Origin: Cellulomonas fengjieae
GTDB taxonomy: Bacteria; Actinomycetota; Actinomycetes; Actinomycetales; Cellulomonadaceae
Assembly (NCBI RefSeq): GCF_018388465.1
Contig: NZ_CP074404.1
Coordinates: 2,294,001-2,358,000 of the forward strand
DNA length: 64,000 nucleotides
Direction: 5' to 3'
Part shown: positions 9,327 to 16,889 of the stretch, piece by piece
Layout: each line of letters opens with the position of its first letter
Numbering within the stretch: the first letter of the stretch is position 1
Position numbers and translations under genes: made by a program
Notes under the pieces: generated by a model
Told to the model about the DNA's origin: nothing
What the model saw: only the letters and a program-made list of their open reading frames with translations
Databases searched by the model: none

Positions 9327-11957
9327 TCACCCGCAGGTGCCCTCACGCCGCGCCAACTTCATCTGATGCGCCGTCACTGAAGGCCCGAACCTGCGAGGCA
9401 GCTCCTGAGAGAGCAGGGCCCACCCTGCCTGCTGCCACGTCCCGAGCATCCACGCAGCACCCGCCACGTTAACCATCGTCAGCGCCGCGATCAGGATCAG
9501 CGCATCCACGTAATCGCTCGCAGCCACCTCACCCAGCGACGACGCCCCCGACCCGGCCAATGTGGCCCCCTCGAAAAGAACTACCACCACCACCGCTACC
9601 AGGAGCGCGATCGCCGAATATAGGGCGCGCACCGCCCAGTCACGGCGGCGCGTCACGACCCACGACGAGCTCAGCTCAGCTGGCCTTACGAAGAGCGCCA
9701 CCAGAGCCACGAGGAACCCAGGAAACACACCCGCAACCAGCGCGACCCCCACCCCCAGCAGAACCACCACCGGCACCTCCCCCCACCGCGGCTTCGACAA
9801 AGACCGCCGCCCGGCCGCTCCTGGTCCACCGAACACAGCCATGCCCACCCACAACGGCAGGTAGGGGTCATCCGGGAAGTTCCACCCGACGAGCACCAGC
9901 ATCACCAACAACGACCACAGCAGCGGGTCACTCCCCTGCGACCCGTAGCGGCACGCGAGGGCCACCAGCACGACCAACAGCGCCCCGACGAGCCGCGCGG
10001 CGCTCCCGAACGAACTCAGCTCGGGATCGTCAGCCATCGCCCTCATCAGGCCGACAGCCCCGGCCGCAGCCACCAACGCCCACGTCCGACCATCGAGAAC
10101 CCTGGCCATCCCGACCGCAGCCGCCCACCGCCGCAACGCTGCTAGCGCGGCCTGCCCCGACGGGGTGTGCGCAACGATGCCTACCGCCGCAGCCACCCCC
10201 AGCAGCGCAATCGGACCCAGTTGCAGGCTGGACTTGTTCAACACACGGAGAACGACGTGCGCGAACCCCCACACCACGAAGATCCCCAGCACCGCCATCC
10301 GCCACCCACGGCCCGCATCACCGGCTACGACCGCCTGCACCACCAGGGCGCCCGTGATTACGAGCACCACCATCACCAGAAACTGCTCGAGCACGGACAC
10401 GTCGGCGTACCGCTCGAACGACGGCCATGCCCATTGCAGACTCACCCCAGCAAGCAGAACGACCACCAACACCCGCTCGAAGCGCGACAGCGCACGCCGC
10501 ACCGAGACCACCACCAGCGCCGCCACGACGCACCAGCCGACCGACCGCGCGGCGCTACCCGTCGCATCCGACAGCTCAGGCCACTCCCACCACAGGAGAA
10601 CACCGTCAGGACCGACCCTCGACGACTCCGGCGCTGGCGCGATCACCGCTAGAACCGCCAGCGTCACGCACGCCAGCACCCACCCCCAGGTGCGCCCCCG
10701 CAGAGCAGCGCTCGCCACGATCACGCCTGCGACCACCGCCCACGCGTACACAGACGCATCCGCGCCAACCACCAGCCCGACCGCCGCCACCCACGCGAAC
10801 GCACCAGCAGCACCCGCCCACCACTCCACGCTCAACCTGCCCCGAGCGCGAACCACCAGCACGACCACCAGCAGCGAAGCGCTCCAGCCCACCGCCTCGT
10901 GCGGACTGGCACTGTGAAGCAGGTAGGCGAGCGGGACGCCTACCACCAGCGCAGCGGCCGCCGCCCCCACCCACTGACGGGCCTGCACCGGTCGCGGCAT
11001 CCCATTGAGGTGCAACGACGCACCCATCACGAGGAACGCCCCCACGACAACGCACGACGCAAGCAACCCAAGCAGCGCCGGGAAGCTGAGCCCCATCCAG
11101 GCGTCCGCGTTGATGGAGACCGTAGAACCTGTCACCACCGCAGCAAGCCCCACCGTCAACGTCACGGCCAGCACCGACAGCAGCAACGCCGGCAACCTGC
11201 CCGCCAGGTACCGCCACGCCCCACCCGACACCCGCGAACCGGCCAAGGCCGCGGCGCCGTCGGGCTCAACAGCATCCGCATCCCAGGCGGGGTCCGCGCA
11301 CGCCCCGCACGCTCCCCCGTCCACCACCGCCACCCACAGCGACCCCGGCCACGCCCCGACGAACCGACGAATTGACCGCACCACATCGGGGCCCGGAGCC
11401 CCGGAGGGGTCGTCGTCGCTGCCGTCAGCGACGAACGCGACCCGAAACGCGCGAGGCACACCGAATGTGTGCCCACGTCCCAGACCCGCCCGCGCACGCA
11501 CGGCCCGCTCGAAGTCCCCCCGGACGGCGTCAACCTCCGCCGAGTCGACCCGGACAGCCGCGAACCCATCGTGCGCCGCACCCCGAAGCAGCCCGGCCAC
11601 GACCGCCGGCCGATGAGCAGGACACGACGCGACCCGCACCATAGGTCCAGCCGCACTATCACGAGCCACCGCCCACGCGCCGTGATCAACCACCCGGCCG
11701 GGGCCCGCATCCCACGCGAGCGTGTCAGAGTTCACCTGCTCACGTGGCAGCCCACCACCCGACCGGGCAGAGACCAGCACGTTGCCGCCCACCGCGAGCA
11801 ACAGCGCAACCACCTGCGCGGCAAGGAACTGCACCGTCGAAGGTTCAGTACCGTCGCCCCACCTGAGCAACCACGCCGACAAGGCACCCGCGGCTAGGAA
11901 CGCCACCAGCACCAGCTGACGCACCGCGAACCGGCCACTCGACACGGCGCTACCCAT
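9327..11957 (-). CDS. very large polytopic membrane protein, function unknown
   Basis: This 876-residue protein has an extreme content of Val, Ala, Leu and Trp. Two N-terminal membrane helices are followed by a soluble segment of about 180 residues (from WAVARDSAAGP to about VSGGAWRYL) and then roughly twenty further hydrophobic segments to the end. The soluble segment has a CGACAD cysteine pair. I recognise no transporter, ligase or enzyme motif. The ATG at 11957 is preferred over the upstream GTG at 11984 because GAGGAG sits five bases before it. It lies in the accessory region on the opposite strand to the DISARM-like operon. A membrane-acting defence effector is possible but nothing in the sequence shows it. 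Confidence 0.7.
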   Translation of the reverse strand: MGSAVSSGRFAVRQLVLVAFLAAGALSAWLLRWGDGTEPSTVQFLAAQVVALLLAVGGNVLVSARSGGGLPREQVNSDTLAWDAGPGRVVDHGAWAVARDSAAGPMVRVASCPAHRPAVVAGLLRGAAHDGFAAVRVDSAEVDAVRGDFERAVRARAGLGRGHTFGVPRAFRVAFVADGSDDDPSGAPGPDVVRSIRRFVGAWPGSLWVAVVDGGACGACADPAWDADAVEPDGAAALAGSRVSGGAWRYLAGRLPALLLSVLAVTLTVGLAAVVTGSTVSINADAWMGLSFPALLGLLASCVVVGAFLVMGASLHLNGMPRPVQARQWVGAAAAALVVGVPLAYLLHSASPHEAVGWSASLLVVVLVVRARGRLSVEWWAGAAGAFAWVAAVGLVVGADASVYAWAVVAGVIVASAALRGRTWGWVLACVTLAVLAVIAPAPESSRVGPDGVLLWWEWPELSDATGSAARSVGWCVVAALVVVSVRRALSRFERVLVVVLLAGVSLQWAWPSFERYADVSVLEQFLVMVVLVITGALVVQAVVAGDAGRGWRMAVLGIFVVWGFAHVVLRVLNKSSLQLGPIALLGVAAAVGIVAHTPSGQAALAALRRWAAAVGMARVLDGRTWALVAAAGAVGLMRAMADDPELSSFGSAARLVGALLVVLVALACRYGSQGSDPLLWSLLVMLVLVGWNFPDDPYLPLWVGMAVFGGPGAAGRRSLSKPRWGEVPVVVLLGVGVALVAGVFPGFLVALVALFVRPAELSSSWVVTRRRDWAVRALYSAIALLVAVVVVVLFEGATLAGSGASSLGEVAASDYVDALILIAALTMVNVAGAAWMLGTWQQAGWALLSQELPRRFGPSVTAHQMKLARREGTCG

Positions 11958-12002
11958 CGGTCTCCTCACGGCGACCCGACTCACGGCGGGCGGGCGCGAG
12001 CG

Positions 12003-12272
12003 TCAGCGTGCCCGAATCGCACCGCTCCGGTCTATAGGCCACCGCATCTTCGCCCACCACGGCACACGCTGCAGGGACTGAAGGCGAAATGCCACCCATA
12101 CCTCTGCCTCGAGGTGATCAGGCTGGTACCGAAACTCCGGGCAGGTCCCCATGACCGTGAACCGGTGATCGGCCCCACGGCTCGCGACACCACCCGAAGT
12201 GCCCCACGGCCCATAGCCGCGCCGCCGACTTGCCACCATGGCCGCATGTTCGTCGGGAACCCCTATGCTCAC
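12003..12272 (-). CDS. doubtful small hypothetical gene
   Basis: This 89-codon frame ends 45 bases before the start of the large membrane protein gene, on the same strand. The second half reads like protein (MGTCPEFRYQPDH, EVWVAFRLQSLQR) and an internal ATG near 12152 could give a roughly 49-residue product. The first half is Gly/Arg-rich and may be non-coding. No family recognised. Confidence 0.3.
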   Translation of the reverse strand: MSIGVPDEHAAMVASRRRGYGPWGTSGGVASRGADHRFTVMGTCPEFRYQPDHLEAEVWVAFRLQSLQRVPWWAKMRWPIDRSGAIRAR

Positions 12273-12372
12273 CCTCTCGCATGCGTCGGGCCGCGAGGGC
12301 CAGCTCGGACCCGCTTCTACCTCCGTCCCGATGCCGAACGATCCGCGACTAGCTCAGCGGTTGCCACCGGCA

Positions 12373-13203
12373 CTACTCGCCCTGGCGAACCCGGAACATG
12401 AAAAAGGCGCCTTGGTCGTAGGTTCCGGCCCGGTGGTACTGGGTGCCCTCGGCCTGCATCCGAACTGTCACTGCAAGGCTCTCGCGTACGTCGTCATCCA
12501 CGACGTGCCACTCGAGCTCAACCTGTACGCCCGATTGCCCGACAAGACCGCCGAGCGAGCCACGCGCCTCTGAGGACAGCCACCAACGCAGGTCACGCCC
12601 CTGGGGATCGATGCCGACACAGCTGAACGTCACGATGTCGCCGACGCGCACGGTCGGGGTGGGCGCGCCGGCGGGCACGCTACCCGCCGTCTCATCTACC
12701 TCCGGCCAGAGTTCCACCGCGCGACCGAAGCTGTCGTGCGCAGCCTCGATTCGCGGATAGGTGTCGCCGGCGGGATCCTGACTCGACATGTAGAGAGTCA
12801 CCTCGTTTCGAATGAGGCCGGCGACTCCGGAGATGAGTTCGCGCTCGAACGGCATGAGGTCGCGTGAGTGCTGAGTGGAGTTGCGCAGTCGCACGACGTG
12901 CTGCAGCAGCGGAAGGTTCTTCCTCTTCTCGCCGAGAGCTGGAGCGATGTGCTGCCAGTGCCTGTCCGCGATTGCCACCAGGTGGGAGAGCTCGCTGTAG
13001 GCGAGGCCGACGGGAGCCACGACCGCGACCCCGTGCCGCCGGCTCTTCTCCTCGTCGTAGAGACTTGCCCATCGCGTGCGCTGCTCGCCGGTACTCACAC
13101 GGTCCAGCCACTCGGCGCCGTAGACCTGTTCGAACTGGCGCGTCATCAACTGGCGAAGAGCAGCCTCGAGGGTCGAGACGGCGATCTGCGGCTCCAGCGT
13201 CAC
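12373..13203 (-). CDS. Swt1-type HEPN domain protein with C-terminal Ig-like domain
   Basis: The protein has 276 residues. Residues 10-125 are helical and end in RLRNSTQHSR (residues 105-114). R107 and H112 form an Rx4H pattern, the catalytic motif of HEPN ribonucleases, and the layout resembles Swt1-type HEPN domains. Residues about 175-275 are strand-rich (VRVGDIVTFSCVGIDPQGRD and following) and look like an Ig/PKD-like fold. GTG at 13203 has AGGTGG six bases upstream. HEPN proteins commonly act as RNase toxins or abortive-infection effectors; here that is inferred from family and from the defence-like surroundings. No obvious MNT-type antitoxin partner is adjacent, but a GNAT-like gene lies directly upstream on the same strand. 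Confidence 0.6.
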   Translation of the reverse strand: MTLEPQIAVSTLEAALRQLMTRQFEQVYGAEWLDRVSTGEQRTRWASLYDEEKSRRHGVAVVAPVGLAYSELSHLVAIADRHWQHIAPALGEKRKNLPLLQHVVRLRNSTQHSRDLMPFERELISGVAGLIRNEVTLYMSSQDPAGDTYPRIEAAHDSFGRAVELWPEVDETAGSVPAGAPTPTVRVGDIVTFSCVGIDPQGRDLRWWLSSEARGSLGGLVGQSGVQVELEWHVVDDDVRESLAVTVRMQAEGTQYHRAGTYDQGAFFMFRVRQGE

Positions 13204-13354
13204 GTGGCACCACCTGGGTGTCTGTTGATCGCCTCGGGAATCGGCACGCGAGAGATCGTCTCGAAAGAGAGGCGACGCGTCATCAGCTGAAGGTGCGGCG
13301 ATCGACGCGCAGGTCCAGAATCGCGTCGGCGAAACAGGCGATGGGGCTCACGAC

Positions 13355-14206
13355 TCATCGGGAAAGCGCTCGGCGCAACTGGCGATTCGTGAGGACGCTG
13401 TGCCACACGAGGAGGGTGGGCGTAGACGGAAGTCGCTCGAAGCCGAGCACGCGGGTCCAGTGTTCCGCGAGCCGCGCCTGCTCTGCATTCCATAGCCGTT
13501 GCTCGACCTCGTCCAGGTCGTTGCGATGGGCTATCCCTGGGATCGCATCGCGACGACTCACTGGCGCAGCCTTGGCCGCGACAAGGGTCGCGCCGCCAAC
13601 CAAAGCGCTTACGGCTCGAGCAACTGCCCAAGCGCCGATGCCATTTCCTCGGACGACTGGCGCGACGCGAACAGTGCGCAGGATCAGCAAGGCGTCAGAG
13701 ACCGCCGCATCCGGAAACAGCTCGCAGATCTCATCGCTGAACATCTCGTCCGCTCCGACTATCGGCGCGACCGTGTCGATGAGGTCGTCAGCCGCATCGT
13801 CGGCCGCCAAGGCCAAGGAGTGCCCGTCTGAGATCACAGGCCGATCGGCACCCGCGCCGGTGTCGTCGTCGAAGCGCGCTACCACGAACGTCGCGTCCGC
13901 CACCCGAGCGCCGCGGTCCCCATTGATGCCGATGCCGTGGTCGAGGAGTGCCTCGTCGAGTTCAGCATCCGACATGAGTGACCGCCCGAGGTGCTCTTCG
14001 AGCGCCACCCGCCACTCCCCGAGCTGCTCATCGTCGCTCAGGTCGACGCGGACGGTCATGTCCCAAGAGTCGAGCCCGACAGCCCAGGCGTCATGGTCGT
14101 GGCCTGTCGTGAGCTGCATCTCCAGGTACCGGACCCGCAGGCGGAGTTGCTGCGTCGCACAGCATCCGGGCAGGCCATCGGCGAAGTAGTACGCCTCAGT
14201 CGTCAC
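13355..14206 (-). CDS. hypothetical protein with C-terminal GNAT-like region
   Basis: This 283-residue protein is rich in acidic residues in its first 150 positions (VRVDLSDDEQLGEW, ADDAADDLIDT). The C-terminal third contains RVAPVVRGNGIGAWAVARAV followed later by WTRVLGFERLPST, which resemble the acetyl-CoA-binding RGxGIG loop and the closing LGF strand of GNAT acetyltransferases. The GTG start lies six bases after TAGCGT, so the message is probably leaderless. It precedes the HEPN gene by about 150 bases in the same direction. A modifying or neutralising partner for HEPN is possible. The GNAT call is tentative and the N-terminal part is unrecognised. Confidence 0.5.
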   Translation of the reverse strand: MTTEAYYFADGLPGCCATQQLRLRVRYLEMQLTTGHDHDAWAVGLDSWDMTVRVDLSDDEQLGEWRVALEEHLGRSLMSDAELDEALLDHGIGINGDRGARVADATFVVARFDDDTGAGADRPVISDGHSLALAADDAADDLIDTVAPIVGADEMFSDEICELFPDAAVSDALLILRTVRVAPVVRGNGIGAWAVARAVSALVGGATLVAAKAAPVSRRDAIPGIAHRNDLDEVEQRLWNAEQARLAEHWTRVLGFERLPSTPTLLVWHSVLTNRQLRRALSR

Positions 14207-14212
14207 ACTCGG

Positions 14213-14218
14213 ACGCTA
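14213..14218 (-). promoter_or_regulatory. -10 box, leaderless promoter of GNAT-like gene
   Basis: TAGCGT on the minus strand ends six bases before the GTG start. Confidence 0.5.
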
Positions 14219-14597
14219 CCGACTCATGGATGTCGGAAGGGGCCCACGACCTCCTGCATGTGTCCATCGCATCGTCCCGAGAAGACGCGCAGTATTGGTG
14301 GTCGCACGTCGAGGATCCAGAACAGGCAAAGCCGCGACACTGTGCCCTACGAAGTCGAACGCCGATACCAGGGCGTCGGGGCAGGCCCTGGTCCGCCGCA
14401 CGCAGAAGACGGCGACCCGGATTAGGTACCTACCGACGGCGCTTGCACCGATGCGGATGAGAGCGGGAACTCCGCAGGCGCTTAGGCAGCCACCGCCGAC
14501 CGATCGACCACAGCGTCCACTACGAAGCCGATCGATAGGGTCGGCGGCCCTTGCGGCCTCGACCGACCGGCGGGAGCCTTGTAGTTGCCACACCGCT

Positions 14598-14625
14598 TGC
14601 CACAATTGCGTGTTCAGTTGTGGCA
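14598..14625. repeat. inverted repeat TGCCACAA...TTGTGGCA
   Basis: Perfect 8-base arms at 14598-14605 and 14618-14625 around a 12-base loop; a further TTGCCACA lies at 14585-14592. Could be an attachment or protein-binding site, or a transcription stop. No integrase gene is visible. Confidence 0.5.
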
Positions 14626-14656
14626 CAGGACGCACAGCAGATGCACCTCGCTCGAA

Positions 14657-14694
14657 CGAACGCCCCGGTCAGATCCCTCTGACCTGGGCGTTCG
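14657..14694. terminator. strong hairpin, possible terminator
   Basis: Arms CGAACGCCC + GGTCAG (14657-14665, 14667-14672) pair with CTGACC + GGGCGTTCG (14679-14684, 14686-14694) around ATCCCT with one C/T mismatch. No T-run follows, so an intergenic structured element is also possible. Confidence 0.5.
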
Positions 14695-14717
14695 GTGTTG
14701 GAGGAGACATGGTTCAG

Positions 14718-14829
14718 GCTCTACTACGACGTCTGACAGTCACCGCGCACGGCTGCTCCCGTGAGCGTCTGACCTGCAGTAACGGCACCCCCGTCACCCT
14801 CGTGGTGGCGGGGGTGCCGCACGTCCGGG
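14718..14829 (+). repeat. 112-bp structured direct repeat, copy A
   Basis: It is identical to 16674-16785 except for five substitutions. It ends in a 15-bp hairpin built on GGCACCCCCG / CGGGGGTGCC with loop CTCGT. It lies upstream of the MFS exporter gene. Confidence 0.85.
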
Positions 14830-14940
14830 AACGCGCGACGGTGCGCGGCGTCCCCCGTGGCGCGCGCCGAGGGCCTCGAGGCGTCGCATGCGACCTTCCC
14901 TCGCAGAGGGTGCGGGCTCGCGGTGACGCTGGCCCGCGCC

Positions 14941-14946
14941 TAGCGT
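14941..14946 (+). promoter_or_regulatory. -10 box upstream of MFS leader
   Basis: TAGCGT ends seven bases before ATG 14954, the first codon of a 22-codon leader reading frame. Confidence 0.5.
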
Positions 14947-14953
14947 CGGTGCC

Positions 14954-15022
14954 ATGGCGCCGACGTGGCGGGGGACGTCGCGCCGCGACCCGGTGGGCCG
15001 CGGCCGGACGGGCCTGCGGTGA
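14954..15022 (+). CDS. possible 22-residue leaderless leader peptide
   Basis: The frame encodes MAPTWRGTSRRDPVGRGRTG and two more residues. Its ATG is placed for leaderless translation after TAGCGT, and its TGA overlaps the GTG at 15019 (GTGA), which is in frame with the MFS protein. This arrangement would couple translation of the exporter to the leader. Arg-rich and without any known family; it may be an accident of GC-rich sequence. Confidence 0.3.
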   Translation: MAPTWRGTSRRDPVGRGRTGLR

Positions 15023-16437
15023 GCCCGCGCGCGGCACCGGGGATCGCGACCGTCGTGGTGGCGGTGGCCGTGGCGGTCGCCGACGTCAGTGCCGTCAACT
15101 CGGTGCTGCCGGAGCTGCGGCGCGACCTCGGGGCCGACGCGAGCGACCTGCAGTGGGTCGTCTCGGGGTACATGCTCACCTACGGCCTCGCGATGATCGT
15201 CACCGGCAGGATCGGCGACGCCCGTGGTCGACGACCGACCTTCCTCACCGGTGTCGTGGTCTTCACCGTGGCGAGCGTGCTCGCCGCGGTCGCGCCCGGG
15301 CCCGGTGTGCTCGTCGTCGCGCGGCTCCTCCAAGGCTTCGGCGCGGGGTTCCTCAACCCCCAGGCCATGGCGCTCGTCCGCGAGCTCGTGCCGGAAGGGC
15401 CGAGACGTTCGGCTGTCTTCGCGCTCTACACGGCTGTCGTCAGTGCCGCGCTCGCTGTCGGCCCGCTCCTCGGCGGGCTGCTGGGTTCGGTCGGCTGGCG
15501 GTGGGTGTTCTGGGTTAACGTCCCCCTCGGCGCGCTCGTCCTGCTCGCCGGCCTGCGCGTGCTGCCACGTGCCGTACCCACGGGGGCGAGGGTCCTGCCC
15601 GACGTGCCCGGCGTGGCGCTACTGTGGGCCGGCCTTTCGCTGCTGCTCGTACCGCTGTTCGAGCTCTCCGACCTGCCGGCCGGGGTGGTCGTCGCCGGAC
15701 TGCTGTCGGCGGTGGTCGCGCTCGCGGCCTTCGTCGTCCGGGAGCGCCGGACCGCGGCGCGCGGTGGTGCACCGGTCGTCGACCTCGCGCTGTTCCGTGA
15801 CCGCTCGTACACCTGCGGCGTCCTGCTCAACACCACGTTCCAGGCCGGGCTCACGGGCGTCGTCTACGTGCTCACGCTGTACCTGCGCAGCGGGCTCGGG
15901 CTCGACCCGGTCGTCGCCGGCGCCGCGCAGCTCCCCGTGGCACTCGGCGCGCTGCTCGTCGCACCCTTCGCGGCACGGCTGGCACGACCGCGGCGCGGCG
16001 AGCTCACGGGGGTCATACTGCTCATCGTCGGCTCGGCGGCCGCGTGGGCCGCCGTCGAGGTGCTCCCCGACGCAGGCACCACGATCGTGTGGGCGCTGGC
16101 CGTGCCACTCCTCGTCGTGGGCGTCGGCAGCAACCTCGTCTCGGCGCTCAACCTCGGCGTCACCAACGCGCGGATCCCCGCCGAGGAGGCGGGCAGCGCC
16201 AACGCCGTACGTCAGACCACCGCCCGCATCGGGTCCGCGGTCGGCACCGCCACCGTCGGTGCGCTGCTCGCCGCGGCACTCGCGCCCGCCGGCCTCGGAA
16301 CGGCTGCCCGGGCGGACTGGGACCGTGCCATGAGCGCGGGCATGGCGCTGTCGGTGGCGTTCCTCGCGGCGTCGCTCGTGCCGGTGCTCATCGACCTCGT
16401 CGCGACGCGACGCGAGGTCCGCGCAGCCCGCTCCTAG
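15019..16437 (+). CDS. DHA2-type MFS drug exporter
   Basis: This 472-residue protein (490 if started at GTG 14965) has about fourteen hydrophobic segments. It carries the MFS motif A variant GRIGDARGRRPTF between helices 2 and 3 and RLLQGFGAGFLNPQAMALVR in helix 4. Overall it resembles QacA/EmrB-like proton-driven multidrug exporters. The start is uncertain: GTG 15019 is preferred because it overlaps the stop of the leader frame and falls just before the first membrane helix (RAAPGIATVVVAVAV). No regulator (TetR or MarR) lies beside it, which is unusual for this family. Regulation may instead go through the structured repeat upstream. Confidence 0.85.
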   Translation: MSPRAAPGIATVVVAVAVAVADVSAVNSVLPELRRDLGADASDLQWVVSGYMLTYGLAMIVTGRIGDARGRRPTFLTGVVVFTVASVLAAVAPGPGVLVVARLLQGFGAGFLNPQAMALVRELVPEGPRRSAVFALYTAVVSAALAVGPLLGGLLGSVGWRWVFWVNVPLGALVLLAGLRVLPRAVPTGARVLPDVPGVALLWAGLSLLLVPLFELSDLPAGVVVAGLLSAVVALAAFVVRERRTAARGGAPVVDLALFRDRSYTCGVLLNTTFQAGLTGVVYVLTLYLRSGLGLDPVVAGAAQLPVALGALLVAPFAARLARPRRGELTGVILLIVGSAAAWAAVEVLPDAGTTIVWALAVPLLVVGVGSNLVSALNLGVTNARIPAEEAGSANAVRQTTARIGSAVGTATVGALLAAALAPAGLGTAARADWDRAMSAGMALSVAFLAASLVPVLIDLVATRREVRAARS

Positions 16438-16889
16438 CAGTGGTACCACCTGCTGAGGCAGCCAAGAAGGCCTTCGCCTCGGTCTTCCGCCCGCCGAGCC
16501 GGTCTTCGACATCGCATCCGCCATCATCAGGACGACCGCAACTCTGAGCGGCCCGTCGCAGCCGTTCGGCAGCTCGCACACCCGCACGATCGGCATGCAG
16601 CGCGACCCGAACAACCCGGACGGCTGCAGACTCGCTGACCAGCACAAACGCAGCGGAGTCGGTTGTCGCTCGAGCTCTACTACGACGTCTGACAGTCACC
16701 GCTCATGGCTGCTCCCGTGAGCGTCTGACCTGCAGTGACGGCACCCCCGTCGCCCTCGTGGCGGCGGGGGTGCCGCACGTCCGGGGGTCCACCATCACCG
16801 CGTGCGGCCGCTCGTTCTGCGCGGAGGTGGCCGCGCGAGCTAGCGTGGCAGCAGGCCCGCGACGACCCCGCGGTGCGCGAGGACTCCCC
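16438..16889. other. intergenic region with copy B of the repeat
   Basis: These 452 bases lie between the exporter and ATPase genes. No credible gene is present. Copy B of the 112-bp repeat (16674-16785) and a TAGCGT at 16841-16846 (a possible -10, 43 bases before the ATPase ATG) are the only structures seen. Confidence 0.5.
16674..16785 (+). repeat. 112-bp structured direct repeat, copy B
   Basis: Second copy of the repeat at 14718-14829. The terminal hairpin is kept: the pair A-T in copy A is replaced by G-C in copy B (TCACC/GGTGG versus TCGCC/GGCGG). It lies about 105 bases before the P-type ATPase start. Confidence 0.85.

Larger units (their letters stand above)
14219..14940. other. gene-poor gap, probable island edge
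   Basis: About 720 bases with no convincing coding frame. It contains repeated TTGCCACA words (14585, 14597), an inverted repeat at 14598-14625, a strong hairpin at 14657-14694 and the first copy of the 112-bp repeat (14718-14829). I read it as the junction between the accessory region and the MFS/ATPase genes. Confidence 0.4.

Noticed and set aside
12345..12410. tRNA-like stretch (CTAGCTCAGCGGTTG)
   Set aside because: No T arm with TTCGA and no acceptor pairing; it lies inside the HEPN gene end.
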